Source: Microbulbifer sp. A4B17
Lineage (GTDB): Bacteria > Pseudomonadota > Gammaproteobacteria > Pseudomonadales > Cellvibrionaceae
Direction of reading: 5' to 3'
Assembly (NCBI RefSeq): GCF_003076275.1
Contig: NZ_CP029064.1
Location: 3,482,501 to 3,546,500, forward strand
Length of the DNA: 64,000 nt
The notes below the pieces were generated by a model. The model searched no databases. It was not told where the DNA came from and worked only from the letters and a program-made list of their open reading frames with translations. A program made the position numbers and the translations under genes. Shown piece after piece: positions 47,096 to 56,189 of this stretch (positions within the stretch are counted from its first letter, which is position 1; every line of letters starts with the position of its first letter).

Positions 47096-48502
47096 TCATC
47101 GCTCCGAAAAACTACTGGATAGAGACTCCCGAACAGGCTTAGTAAAATATTCATAAATATTTCTCTTTCCTGTTTTTACCTCTGCCACAACATGCATACC
47201 CGCACGCAACAAAAGAGCCGTCTGATTTGACTGTTTTAACTCTTGGGCATCCAGTTCGATATCACATAGATAGCGATAGCCTTGCTCTTCATCCATGACT
47301 GCATCTTTTGAGAGATTAGTAACAACCCCCGAGACAGTTCCATATTTGGTAAAATTATAAGTAGACACCTTCACCGTTACTGGATGCCCCTCTTCAACAA
47401 AACCAATATCTTTATTCAATATCCAAGCCTGGACTTGTAAAGCACTGCCAGCAGGTACTATCTGCATCAGGGCTTGGGCGGGCTCTAGAACGGCATCTTC
47501 GGTATGGATGGCAAGCTCTTGTACAGTGCCAGCTATAGGTGCTCGGATTACCTGCTGTTCACTGCGCAGTTTTGCTTTTTCCAATTCCTTATTTTGTACT
47601 GTGATATTACGCTCCAACTCTTCCTGCTGTGAGTAACTTTTATAAAGGGCGTTACTTAGTAGAGCTGAAGCTTGTAAATTAAGCTCTTTCAATTGAGATT
47701 GATATTGGCCAATTCTTTCCTGCTCAAGCGCCAATTCCTCCTCTGCATCAATACGCTGCTGTTCCAGCTCGAGGTATCTATCCCGGGCCACCATTTGCCG
47801 ATCCAGCAACTTTCGCAGGGAGTCAGTACGCTCGGTTAAAATGGGCAGTTTCTTCTCAGCTTTTCTAACCAAAGCACGCGACATACTGAGCTCTTGATGC
47901 TTTGAGGAAACCTGCTGATCGATTAAATTAACTTCAGCAAGGTAATCAGAGAAATACCCCTTTAATAGGGTGCGCTGAAAGCGTAATTGGTCCTTCGCGC
48001 CAACCTCAGCCATCTCCATTTCCAGGGTAATCAAGGCCTTTTCTATTACGCCCACCCGGCCTTCGCGCAATTCAGGCAAATAAGTGCTGAATACTTGCTC
48101 CCTTACCAGGCGCGCACGGGAAACAGCCAGCTCTCCCTCTAACCTGTCCTGATCCGCAGTTGCATTAGTGGCATCCAGGGTAATTAGAGGGTCTCCTGCA
48201 TTAACTCGGCTACCCTCTTCTACATGAATTTTTCGAACTACCGATAACTCTTTAGCCTGAACAGTTTTCACCTTACCGTCGGGAATTACGGTTCCCTCCG
48301 CTATGGCAACAATATCAATCTTGCCAAAAATGGCCCAAAGAATAGCAATAGCAAAAAACAAACAAATAGTATTGATTAGCCATAATCCCAGTGGGTTTGG
48401 CGGTGATTGCTCCACCTCCAGTGCAGCCGGAACAAACTCCAGTACTGAGTCCCGCTTTTTTATCCAGCGACCAAATTTCAAGAAAGAGAGGAAACGCTTC
48501 AT
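47096..48502 (-). CDS. HlyD-type periplasmic adaptor of type I secretion
   Basis: A 468-residue membrane fusion protein that links the inner-membrane ABC transporter to a TolC-type outer-membrane channel. It has a cytoplasmic N-terminus, one TM helix (about 38-58, LGLWLINTICLFFAIAILWAIFG), a beta-barrel/lipoyl half-motif (AIAEGTVIPDGKVKTVQA; VEEGSRVNAGDPLITLD), a long coiled-coil hairpin (about 115-310), the second lipoyl half (IRAPIAGTVQELAIHTEDAV) and the C-terminal beta domain. Length matches HlyD (478). Its start overlaps the transporter stop by 4 nt. No tolC-like gene is in the window. Confidence 0.93.
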   Translation of the reverse strand: MKRFLSFLKFGRWIKKRDSVLEFVPAALEVEQSPPNPLGLWLINTICLFFAIAILWAIFGKIDIVAIAEGTVIPDGKVKTVQAKELSVVRKIHVEEGSRVNAGDPLITLDATNATADQDRLEGELAVSRARLVREQVFSTYLPELREGRVGVIEKALITLEMEMAEVGAKDQLRFQRTLLKGYFSDYLAEVNLIDQQVSSKHQELSMSRALVRKAEKKLPILTERTDSLRKLLDRQMVARDRYLELEQQRIDAEEELALEQERIGQYQSQLKELNLQASALLSNALYKSYSQQEELERNITVQNKELEKAKLRSEQQVIRAPIAGTVQELAIHTEDAVLEPAQALMQIVPAGSALQVQAWILNKDIGFVEEGHPVTVKVSTYNFTKYGTVSGVVTNLSKDAVMDEEQGYRYLCDIELDAQELKQSNQTALLLRAGMHVVAEVKTGKRNIYEYFTKPVRESLSSSFSER

Positions 48503-50634
48503 ATTACCTCCCGCAAATTAGACTGCATGGCATTAAGGCGAGCAAAGTGTCCTTTTTTCTGCATTAATTGTTTGGGGCTGCCCTGCTCTACAATCCTGCC
48601 TTTTTCCATAACAACAATGCGGTTGGCATCGCGCACCGCAGACAGTCGATGGGCAATAATCAGCACTGTGCGACCCTGACAAATCTGGCGCATGTTTGCC
48701 TGTACTATGGCCTCTGATTCATAGTCCAGAGCGCTGGTAGCTTCATCAAAGATCAATATCCTGGGATCTGCCATCAGGGCGCGCGCTATGGCTATCCGCT
48801 GCTTTTGGCCACCAGAGAGGGAGCTACCTTGCTCTCCCACTACCGTGTCGAATCCCTCCGGCAATTCAAGAATAAAATCGTAGGCTCCCGCCTGCTTGGC
48901 AGCAGCTACTACTTTTTCCATAGGAGCACCGGGGTCTGCCAAAGCAATATTGTCTCGAACAGTACGATTGAGCAGGAAGCTTTCCTGCAATACAACGCCT
49001 ACTTTTTGCCTCAACCAAGCCGGGTCTACCAGTGCCAAGTCAACACCATCTACCAGGACGCGGCCCGCCTCCGGAACATAGAGACGCTGAACCAGCTTGG
49101 TCAAAGTACTCTTTCCCGAACCGGATTTACCGACGATACCCATAATTTCCCCGGGCCTTATTGATAGTTGAATGCCGTCAATTACCAGCGGTCGGTCGGG
49201 ACCATAGCGAAACTTCACATGCTCAAACCGTATCTCTCCTCGAATTGCGGGCAGAGTGGTTCGGTTTGGGTCATGTCCAGCTTCCGTAGGTGTATTGAGG
49301 ATATCTCCCAGGCGCTTAATGGAGATACCCGCCTGCTGGAAGTCTTGCCACAATTGCACTAACTTCAAAATTGGCTGGCTAACCCGCCCTGCAATCATAT
49401 TGAAGGCGATCAACATACCGACACTCAGCTCACCGGCAATAACCAAGTGAGCACCCACCCACAAAATACCTACGGTTACCAGTTTATTGATTAAGCTGGC
49501 GCACTGGCTGGCAACATTACCGAGATTCAAAGCCCTAAAGGAAGCGTTAACGTAGCCTGCCAACTGCTCTTCCCAGCGCCGCTGCATTTGCGGTTCCACC
49601 GCCATACTTTTTAAAGTTTCAACCCCGTTACAGGCTTCAACAAGAAATGATTGATTTTCCGCACCCAGCTTAAATTTTTCGTGTAATCGATTTCTCAAAA
49701 TCGGGGTAATAATGATCGACAATAGTACATAGAGAGGTAGGGAGCCCAATACTATCCAAGTCAGTGTTGGGCTATAAAGAAACATCACTGCAAAGAAGAC
49801 CAGAGTAAAAAACAGGTCTACACAAAGAGTAAGCGCTGACCCCGTGATAAACTGGCGTATAGAATCCAGCTCGCGAACCCGGGCTACAGTATCTCCCACT
49901 CGACGATTCTGAAAATAGGCAATAGGGAGACGCAACAGGTGATTAAATAGACGAGAACCCAATACCACATCTATCCGATTTGAAGTATGACTAAATAGAT
50001 AGGTTCTCAGCCCATTTAAAATCACATCGAATACACATACCACCAAGAAGCCGAGAGCTAACACATCCAGGGTAGTCAGGCCTTGATGAACAAGCACCTT
50101 GTCCACAACCACCTGGAAAAATAGCGGCGTGATCAGTGCAAATAACTGAATAAAGAATGACGCGAGTAATACCTGGCCTAGTAGTTTCTTATATTTAAGA
50201 ATGGAGGGGATAAACCAGGATATATCAAATTTTCGCTCTACAGATGATAAAATTCCCTTTTTACGGAATAAGAATATCAAAAGCCGCTTATTCTCATCAA
50301 AAGGAAGCTCTTCCTCCGATATCATAATCGGACTTTTCTGCCCAACTTTTTGTAGTAGCGCCTTGCCATCCCGTATACCGGCCAGGATCGTACAGGTCCC
50401 TGCTGAATCCACTAGCATCACAGGAAACGGCAAGCTTTCCAATTTTTCACAAGGGTATCGGTGACTCTTAGCTTTAAGGCCGAGAAAGGCAGCGGCTTTT
50501 ATAACATCATGAGCTTCCAGGTTTCCAACAGGGAACTCTCGCTGGAGCTTCTCAGGATTAACTGCAAGCTGATTAAATCTTGCAACAACAGAAAGACAAG
50601 AGAGACAGCTTTCCCTCTCAACTACAACTTCCAC
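48499..50634 (-). CDS. HlyB-type ABC transporter of type I secretion
   Basis: A 711-residue transporter-ATPase. It has an N-terminal C39-like domain (about 1-125) with Ser where C39 peptidases have the catalytic Cys (CLSCLSVVARFNQ), so it is the non-cleaving type that recognises RTX substrates. The TM domain follows (about 150-430; ALITPLFFQVVVDKVLVHQG is nearly HlyB), then an NBD with Walker A GKSGSGKST, signature LSGGQKQRIA and Walker B ILIFDEATSAL. The start is GTG at 50634 with AGGGAG about 6 nt upstream. It is the first gene of the operon transporter-adaptor-anchored protein-RTX. Confidence 0.94.
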   Translation of the reverse strand: MEVVVERESCLSCLSVVARFNQLAVNPEKLQREFPVGNLEAHDVIKAAAFLGLKAKSHRYPCEKLESLPFPVMLVDSAGTCTILAGIRDGKALLQKVGQKSPIMISEEELPFDENKRLLIFLFRKKGILSSVERKFDISWFIPSILKYKKLLGQVLLASFFIQLFALITPLFFQVVVDKVLVHQGLTTLDVLALGFLVVCVFDVILNGLRTYLFSHTSNRIDVVLGSRLFNHLLRLPIAYFQNRRVGDTVARVRELDSIRQFITGSALTLCVDLFFTLVFFAVMFLYSPTLTWIVLGSLPLYVLLSIIITPILRNRLHEKFKLGAENQSFLVEACNGVETLKSMAVEPQMQRRWEEQLAGYVNASFRALNLGNVASQCASLINKLVTVGILWVGAHLVIAGELSVGMLIAFNMIAGRVSQPILKLVQLWQDFQQAGISIKRLGDILNTPTEAGHDPNRTTLPAIRGEIRFEHVKFRYGPDRPLVIDGIQLSIRPGEIMGIVGKSGSGKSTLTKLVQRLYVPEAGRVLVDGVDLALVDPAWLRQKVGVVLQESFLLNRTVRDNIALADPGAPMEKVVAAAKQAGAYDFILELPEGFDTVVGEQGSSLSGGQKQRIAIARALMADPRILIFDEATSALDYESEAIVQANMRQICQGRTVLIIAHRLSAVRDANRIVVMEKGRIVEQGSPKQLMQKKGHFARLNAMQSNLREVI

Positions 50635-51074
50635 ACTTACTCCCTAATACAACATTCCTGTTTCACCTAATTAGAACAGGTGAATTGCGAGACTAGGAAA
50701 AAATACTCTTCCAGTAAATAAAGAAAGAAATAAAACAGCTTGAAATGTGTACCAACTATGAAAGCAAACGCTTCTTTTGTGAACCAGCCCTCATTAGTGG
50801 CAACTAAATACGATAAAAGCAAAGTTTTCATGTTATGTATATGTACTGGCAGATCAAATTTTAAACATGGAATAAACTCCTTATCGATATAAGGAAGTCA
50901 TGTCCTCTTATTTGAAAAATGAAAGCAAATTCAGGTAGGACTTAAATTTTAATAGGTTTTACAATTCATACTTTAAGCCTTTTTAGTTATATCCCGAAAA
51001 ATATTTAAACCCCACCCTATTAAACTAATACTACTGATGCAATGCTTCGGAATCTTTTCCTTAGTAAACTTATA

Positions 51075-51203
51075 CTATGAACCATTCTTTTCATTCATGT
51101 TGATTCCATACTTCTTATTAAGCCCTGCTATTTCCTCAATACTGCCTCCACAAAACCTCTTACTACAAATCCCGCTCAATTGCTTCTTAGCCATAATTTG
51201 CAT
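51075..51203 (-). CDS. Candidate small peptide (42 residues) upstream of the T1SS operon
   Basis: An ATG at 51203 preceded by GGTGGAG with a 6-nt spacer, the best ribosome-binding site in the region. The product starts MQIMAKKQLSGIC and reads KRFCGGSIEEIAGLNKKYGI, then a polar tail NMNEKNGS. It is basic, contains two Cys six residues apart (13 and 18) and a Gly-Gly pair (19-20). A TATACT -10-like element lies shortly upstream. No family is recognised. It could be a leader peptide, a small secreted peptide or a chance ORF; the GG motif alone does not make it an ABC substrate because the nearby transporter lacks a peptidase Cys. Confidence 0.4.
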   Translation of the reverse strand: MQIMAKKQLSGICSKRFCGGSIEEIAGLNKKYGINMNEKNGS

Positions 51204-51480
51204 AAATTTCTCCACCCTTAATAAAAAGTATATAGTGTTTACTGACGAACTATCTGAGGATTACTCACTACTTTTATTAAAAAGCTGCAAGGGTTCTGCT
51301 AAATAATTTTTAAGTTAATATAAACATTCTATGATGAAAAAACTGTATTATATTTTCATCAACCAAGCTAATTTATCCAGTCTTTATATTCGAAAATTTC
51401 TTTATTTATATAATACGAAAGTGGTTATATTATATACAGCAGATAGGTCTAAATAGTAAAGTAAAAAGAGAAGGCAGAAG

Positions 51481-51516
51481 TCAAGAAATGACAAGGTCGT
51501 AATAATAACCTTGTCA
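51481..51516 (-). terminator. Rho-independent terminator after ung
   Basis: TGACAAGGT (51489-51497) pairs with ACCTTGTCA (51508-51516) across a 10-nt AT-rich loop. On the minus strand TTTCTTGA follows. It lies 50 nt past the ung stop and ends the yaeQ-to-ung gene string. Confidence 0.72.
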
Positions 51517-51565
51517 AGTATCAGATAAGCGGAAACATTTTGAAGAAGAGTATGTACCGGAACTT

Positions 51566-52288
51566 CTAAAGCTCTACCGCAACTCTCTTCAATTGACCCG
51601 CCTCTGGCAAAGCCCATTCAATAGGCTTCTCGCCACGCTGCTGCAACCAGTGATTCGCCTGGGAAAAAGGACGGGTACCAAAGAAACCCCGGTGCGCAGA
51701 TAGAGGGGAGGGATGTGGAGCACGCAATACCAAATGCTTATTGCGGTCGATAAAGCCCCCCTTCTTTTGGGCATAGCTCCCCCAAAGAACAAAGACTAGC
51801 CCTTCACGCTGTTCCGCTAGCTTGTGAATCGCCGCATCCGTAAATTGCTCCCAACCCTGCCCCTGATGGGCACCGGCCTTGCTGTCCTCAACAGTAAGAG
51901 TGGCATTCAGCAGCAGGACGCCCTGCTCTGCCCAGGGCTGCAGGCAGCCGTGATGCGCTGGGGGAACACCCATATCGGAGTGCAGTTCTTTATAAATATT
52001 TTGCAGTGATGGGGGAATGCGCACTCCGGGCATCACGGAAAAGCACAGGCCATGGGCCTGGCCAACGCCATGGTAAGGGTCCTGGCCCAGGATAACGACT
52101 TTTACCTGATCAAAAGGTGTGGAGTTAAAGGCATTAAAGATCTGGCCACCGGCCGGGTAGATCTTCTTGCCGGCGGCCTTCTCCCCCTTTAAAAACTGAC
52201 GCAATTGGGCCATATAGGGTTGGTCAAACTCCCCGCCCAAAACATCGTACCAAGAGGGGTGGATCTTTATCTTGTCCGGAACCGGCAT
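51566..52288 (-). CDS. ung: Uracil-DNA glycosylase (family 1)
   Basis: Removes uracil from DNA to start base-excision repair. The 240-residue enzyme has the water-activating motif [18 protein letters not shown] (about 68-85), the stacking and specificity region LLLNATLTV (about 126-134), [10 protein letters not shown] (about 169) and the minor-groove loop [13 protein letters not shown] (about 195). Normal length. The 2-nt gap to the upstream glycosylase-like gene suggests cotranscription. Confidence 0.97.
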   Translation of the reverse strand: MPVPDKIKIHPSWYDVLGGEFDQPYMAQLRQFLKGEKAAGKKIYPAGGQIFNAFNSTPFDQVKVVILGQDPYHGVGQAHGLCFSVMPGVRIPPSLQNIYKELHSDMGVPPAHHGCLQPWAEQGVLLLNATLTVEDSKAGAHQGQGWEQFTDAAIHKLAEQREGLVFVLWGSYAQKKGGFIDRNKHLVLRAPHPSPLSAHRGFFGTRPFSQANHWLQQRGEKPIEWALPEAGQLKRVAVEL

Positions 52289-52290
52289 TC

Positions 52291-52881
52291 TTAAACCTTC
52301 AATATCTTTTTAACATGATGTTGTAACTCGGGCACAACCTCTTCCTCAAACCAGGGCCTGCGACGCAACCACAGGGTGTTGCGCGGGCTGGGGTGCGGTA
52401 AGGGAAAATATCCCGCAGGCAGAGCATCGCGGTAATGGCGAACATTCTCGGTAATGCTGCCATACCAGTGCGGGAGGTAATGACGCTGAGCATATTGTCC
52501 CACCAACAGCGACAGTTGCAAGTTGGGCAGCTGATCCATCAAGCGCTGATGCCAGGTGGCCGCACATTCGGGTCGCGGCGGCAAGTCACCGCCCTTGCCG
52601 CGCCCTGGGTAACAGAAACCCATGGGAATAATGGCAATCCGGGACTCGTCGTAAAAGGTGTCCCTGTCGATCGCCAGCCAATCTCGGAGGCGATCTCCTG
52701 AGGGGTCATTCCAGGGGATACTGGTCGCGTGGACCTTGGTGCCCGGGGCTTGGCCGACGATCAGTAAGCGTGCAGACGCTGCGGCCCTCAAGACTGGGTT
52801 CGGCCCCAGAGGAAGCTGCTCTTCACAGAGGCGACAAGCCCGTATTTCCTCCAGCAGTGCCGGTAACTTCTCAACTACCAC
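52291..52881 (-). CDS. Uracil-DNA glycosylase superfamily protein, Fe-S type
   Basis: A 196-residue UDG-superfamily protein. Motif A is [20 protein letters not shown] (about 43-62, where family 4 has GEAPG...G) and motif B is HPSPRN (about 162-167). Four Cys, in CRLC (about 16-19) and C-x15-C (GFCYPG ... PECAA), fit the 4Fe-4S ligand pattern of family 4/5/UdgX-like enzymes, although the spacing is unusual and Asn/Asp residues of motif A differ. It sits directly before ung (2-nt gap). Substrate unknown: it may act on uracil or another lesion. Confidence 0.8.
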   Translation of the reverse strand: MVVEKLPALLEEIRACRLCEEQLPLGPNPVLRAAASARLLIVGQAPGTKVHATSIPWNDPSGDRLRDWLAIDRDTFYDESRIAIIPMGFCYPGRGKGGDLPPRPECAATWHQRLMDQLPNLQLSLLVGQYAQRHYLPHWYGSITENVRHYRDALPAGYFPLPHPSPRNTLWLRRRPWFEEEVVPELQHHVKKILKV

Positions 52882-52897
52882 CTATTATCTACCCTTA

Positions 52898-53839
52898 TTA
52901 CGTACCTTCTGGAAAGGCCAAATGTAACAGAAGCGCACGGCGATCCTGGGGGTCGTGGATACGGCTTATATTATCATTATCAAACACGATAAAAATTCCC
53001 TGCTCTCCAATGGCCAAGCCGTCTCCCTTACCCCCTGTCCGGGATACCTCATAGCCAAGCTCGGAAGAATTCTCATGTTCCCAATAATCCAGGCACCATT
53101 GGGCTTTCAAACTGGGGAGCTCTCTGCGGCAAACCGCATAAGCATTGGGCTCCAGAGTCCAAAGTGCACCGTCATAATAAGCAAGTCCAGCCATATTTTC
53201 GGATTCGTCGCGAAAGTTCAACCCTTCCACGGGTGGCGGTGTGAAAATCTGCACACTACCCTTGGGCCCAAGTTTGACCAGAGCCCGAGGATCACGCTCG
53301 ATAGCCATCCAAAAGTCATCACCCACTTTCTGCAAGCCTACCCCAGAAAGGTTGTAACCCTGCATATAGCCTTGAGCCTTAGCTGTGGACGACCACATAT
53401 TTTCCAACCAGTGTCCCTTGCCTTCCTTATTAATTTCAGCAATACGGTTGTAACGCTCGCTCAGTAAATAAAAAGCATTGTCATCACAGGTGATAGCTTC
53501 AAAGTCCATTGCTGCAGCTGGACGGGTAAGATCCAGTAGAAAATACCAAAAATTAGTCGGCCTATCCTTTTTGGGAACCCTGAGTCCGGCAAGCGTTAAA
53601 TAGATTTCTAACGCTGCAAACCTATCATCTAACACTATCTGATAAATTTCCCTGGACTGTTTATCGGAAACAGAGAGCATTTTACCATCGCAAAAACTCA
53701 GTCCAGATATACTTAACCCGGCGCTGTCGTCTACCCAGTAATGAGCTATTTTCTTGGCAGGAATTATTTCAGCTGCCGACCCCAGAGATGACAACAGCAC
53801 AAACGCGACACTTAAACAAATACGCTTAATCACGATCAT
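52898..53839 (-). CDS. Secreted phytase-like (esterase-like) propeller protein, copy 1
   Basis: A 313-residue exported protein with a signal peptide (ends near GSAAE). The repeating segments GLSISGLSFCDGKMLSVSDK, DFEAITCDDNAFYLLSERYNRI and GDGLAIGEQGIFIVFDND fit the 'esterase-like activity of phytase' beta-propeller family. Copy 2 at 54105 is a clear paralogue. A start at the in-frame GTG at 53833 would align better with copy 2. Neighbours are the Fe-S UDG-like gene (16-nt gap downstream) and copy 2 upstream. Substrate unknown. Confidence 0.75.
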   Translation of the reverse strand: MIVIKRICLSVAFVLLSSLGSAAEIIPAKKIAHYWVDDSAGLSISGLSFCDGKMLSVSDKQSREIYQIVLDDRFAALEIYLTLAGLRVPKKDRPTNFWYFLLDLTRPAAAMDFEAITCDDNAFYLLSERYNRIAEINKEGKGHWLENMWSSTAKAQGYMQGYNLSGVGLQKVGDDFWMAIERDPRALVKLGPKGSVQIFTPPPVEGLNFRDESENMAGLAYYDGALWTLEPNAYAVCRRELPSLKAQWCLDYWEHENSSELGYEVSRTGGKGDGLAIGEQGIFIVFDNDNISRIHDPQDRRALLLHLAFPEGT

Positions 53840-54063
53840 CCCATTTAATCGACATAAAGATTAAATAGCAGGGAAGTTCCCAACCTCCAATTCGCCTGCT
53901 GCCTCCTAAGAACCCACTACCAAAGCAAGAGATGCCAATAACCCAAGTAAAAATAATAGTTACACCAATCCCTATGAACAATTTTAGCGCTGACAGCCGG
54001 AAAGAAATTTAAAAGGTTGGGCGAGAAGATATATGGGGCTGGAGAAGTATGAAGAAATGGGAG

Positions 54064-54093
54064 TGGCGCCGACTTACAGAAAGCCCGGCGCCA
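54064..54093 (-). terminator. Hairpin after propeller copy 2
   Basis: TGGCGCCG (54064-54071) pairs with CGGCGCCA (54086-54093), 11 nt past the stop of the 54105 gene. There is no T-run; termination is plausible but weak. Confidence 0.45.
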
Positions 54094-54104
54094 AACAGAA
54101 ACAG

Positions 54105-55058
54105 CTATTGCTTATATTGCTTATTAACCGCCTCTTCTGGCATTGCCAGGTGCAACAGCAGCGCCCGTTTATCATCAGGCGCCTGGGCGCGGCCAACATT
54201 ATTGTTGTCGAGCACTACAAAAATACCCTGCTCTCCTACAGCGAGCCCCTCGCCTTTGCCATAACGGGTTTCTTCATAGACCCGCTCTGGCGATTCCTCC
54301 AAGGAGCGATAATCCAGGCACCACTCCGCTTCCAGGCTGGGCAGCGCCCTGCGGCATACGGCGTGGGCGTTGCGCTCCAAGGTAAAGAGTGCGCCATCGT
54401 AGTAATCCAATCCCGCCAAGTCCTCTGAACGGCCGGCAAAGTCCAGGCCATCCACTTGAGGCAGAGTCAGCGTGCTGGCCCCGCCATCAGCATTAAGCCT
54501 CAACAAACCACGAGGCTCGCGCTCCATGGCTACCCAAAAGGTATCGTCAGCTTTAACCAACCCCTCGCTGGAAGCATTGGTCTTCTGCAGGAACCCGTGG
54601 GACCTGGCTAACGCCGACCAGCTATGCTCCTGCCAGCGCGCATTTCCCTCGTTATCTACGATGGCAATGCGGTTGTAATGCTCACTGACCAGATAGACCT
54701 GGCCATCGCTACAGGTAACACCTTCAAAGTCCAGATCTTCTGCCGGGCGGAACAACTCCTTGAAGCCCTCCCAGGCACTGACTGGCTCATCCTGCTCCGG
54801 TATCCCAAGGCCGCTTAAGCGAAGATGTGATTCCAGGTCGGCACTTCCATCGCGAAATTCAAGCGTATAGATCTCTTCAGAGTTCTTGTCGGAGACTGCC
54901 AACAGGCCCCCAGAGCAAAAACTTAAGCCAGAAATATCCAGACCTGCACTACTATTCACCCAATAGCTGGCCAGCAGCCTAGCCGGGGTAATTTCTGCGG
55001 CTATCGCCAAAGGCGACAACACTACGGATAAAACACTGAAGAGAGTACGCTTGATCAC
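54105..55058 (-). CDS. Secreted phytase-like (esterase-like) propeller protein, copy 2
   Basis: A 317-residue exported protein (signal peptide ending near AIAAE; GTG start). It shares with copy 1 the order GLDISGLSFCSGGLLAVSDK, DLDFEGVTCSDGQVYLVSEHYNRI, VCRRALPSLEAEWCLDYRS and GEGLAVGEQGIFVVLDN, pointing to a gene duplication. It lies 11 nt after the yajQ stop on the same strand, so it may be transcribed with yaeQ-yajQ. The family includes phytase-like and glycosidase-associated propellers; the reaction here is not known. Confidence 0.78.
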   Translation of the reverse strand: MIKRTLFSVLSVVLSPLAIAAEITPARLLASYWVNSSAGLDISGLSFCSGGLLAVSDKNSEEIYTLEFRDGSADLESHLRLSGLGIPEQDEPVSAWEGFKELFRPAEDLDFEGVTCSDGQVYLVSEHYNRIAIVDNEGNARWQEHSWSALARSHGFLQKTNASSEGLVKADDTFWVAMEREPRGLLRLNADGGASTLTLPQVDGLDFAGRSEDLAGLDYYDGALFTLERNAHAVCRRALPSLEAEWCLDYRSLEESPERVYEETRYGKGEGLAVGEQGIFVVLDNNNVGRAQAPDDKRALLLHLAMPEEAVNKQYKQ

Positions 55059-55069
55059 TGCAAAACCAA

Positions 55070-55552
55070 TTAATCGCGGAAGTTATTAAACTGCAATGGC
55101 TGCTCCAGCTCTTTACCGCGCAACAAAGCGATCACCTGCTGCAAGTCGTCGCGCTTCTTGCCAGTAACACGCACCTGCTCGCCTTGAATGGCAGCCTGCA
55201 CCTTGAGCTTTTCATCTTTGATCAGCTTAACAATCTTTTTTGACAATTCTTTGTCAAGGCCATTTTTCAGGGTCACGTCCAATTTTACCTGCTTGCCGGA
55301 TTGCTCTTTATCACCTACATCCATCGCCAGTGGATCGATATCGCATTTGATCAGTGCGCCACGCAGCATATCCACCATCTGGTCTACCTGCATGTCCACT
55401 TCAGCGCGAACTACCAGGGAGAACTCACTCATCTCCACTTCCGCATCCACACCTTTGAAGTCGAAGCGGTTGGTAATAGTGCGATTCACCTGATCCACAG
55501 CGTTGGTGAGTTGGTGCTTATCCACTTCAGATACAATGTCAAAAGAAGGCAT
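55070..55552 (-). CDS. yajQ: YajQ family nucleotide-binding protein
   Basis: A 160-residue protein of the UPF0234/YajQ family; Xanthomonas and Pseudomonas members bind cyclic di-GMP and act with transcription factors. Diagnostic start MPSFDIVSEVDKHQLTNAVD, then TNRFDFKG near residue 32 and KIVKLIKDEKLKVQAAIQGEQVRVTGKKRDDLQ near 105-135. Normal length; single-domain fold pair. It follows yaeQ (14-nt gap). Confidence 0.95.
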   Translation of the reverse strand: MPSFDIVSEVDKHQLTNAVDQVNRTITNRFDFKGVDAEVEMSEFSLVVRAEVDMQVDQMVDMLRGALIKCDIDPLAMDVGDKEQSGKQVKLDVTLKNGLDKELSKKIVKLIKDEKLKVQAAIQGEQVRVTGKKRDDLQQVIALLRGKELEQPLQFNNFRD

Positions 55553-55566
55553 TAAGTTGTCTGCTC

Positions 55567-56103
55567 CTATTTCCAGGTTTCCGGAGTAATCTCCGCGTTG
55601 TTGTCACTATCGGCCAGCCAGATATGGCCATCCTGAATGGTTGCACTCAGGTCCATATTGCGCTCAGCCATAGCCGCCAATTGCTCAGTGGCATCAGCGG
55701 CTAAATGGTAGACGGTAAGATTATCAAAGCGCTCCAATTGGCTGGCCAGCTTCTGCCACCAGATTGGTGCTGCACGGCGCCCGTAACTGTATACGATAAC
55801 GCGCTTCGAGCGGTTGCAGGCTTTGCGAATTCGTTCCTCGGTGGGAAGGCCCACTTCGATCCAGAGATCGATTTCCCCGCTCAGGTTCTTTTGCCAGAGA
55901 TCCGCTTCCTCATCGGAGGACAGTCCCCGGGTAAACTCCAGCGTTTCCGCCGCATTGTGCGCAAAAGCCAGTAGACGCACCATCATACGCTCATCTGTTT
56001 CCGAGGGATGTCGCGCCAAAGTGAGCGGATGCTCGGCGTAATAATCCCTGTCCATATCGGATATCTGGACTTTGACCTTAAAGATTGTTGCTTTTAACGC
56101 CAT
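55567..56103 (-). CDS. yaeQ: YaeQ family protein
   Basis: A 178-residue YaeQ protein (PD-(D/E)XK-like fold), of unclear function; it was once tied to RfaH-like suppression. MALKATIFKVKVQISDMDRD at the start, then LTLARHPSETDERMMVRLLAF and GEIDLWIEVGLPTEERIRKAC match E. coli YaeQ. The ATG at 56103 has GGAG 5-6 nt upstream; the frame is open 44 codons further as a spurious extension antisense to lemA. Diverges from lemA. Confidence 0.94.
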   Translation of the reverse strand: MALKATIFKVKVQISDMDRDYYAEHPLTLARHPSETDERMMVRLLAFAHNAAETLEFTRGLSSDEEADLWQKNLSGEIDLWIEVGLPTEERIRKACNRSKRVIVYSYGRRAAPIWWQKLASQLERFDNLTVYHLAADATEQLAAMAERNMDLSATIQDGHIWLADSDNNAEITPETWK

Positions 56104-56189
56104 TTTGGCTCCATGGTGATGCCTTCTCCAGCGCCGGGAGTCAGGCGGACTATTCTTGATGGGTTCACGTGAGAATAAGGATATTCCGC

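Larger units (their letters stand above)
50635..51565. other. 931-bp very AT-rich region upstream of the T1SS operon
   Basis: It lies between the end of ung and the start of the T1SS transporter gene, both minus strand. It holds the ung terminator (51481-51516), a 42-codon minus-strand ORF with a good Shine-Dalgarno (51075-51203), and presumably the T1SS promoter between about 50640 and 51070, where I recognise no clear -35/-10 pair. A small inverted repeat CACCT/AGGTG lies about 50 nt before the transporter start (50665-50685). Other open frames lack start signals. Confidence 0.5.

Noticed and set aside
51331..51460. Plus-strand frame reading MMKKLYYIF in the T1SS upstream region
   Set aside because: No Shine-Dalgarno; composition typical of AT-rich noncoding DNA.
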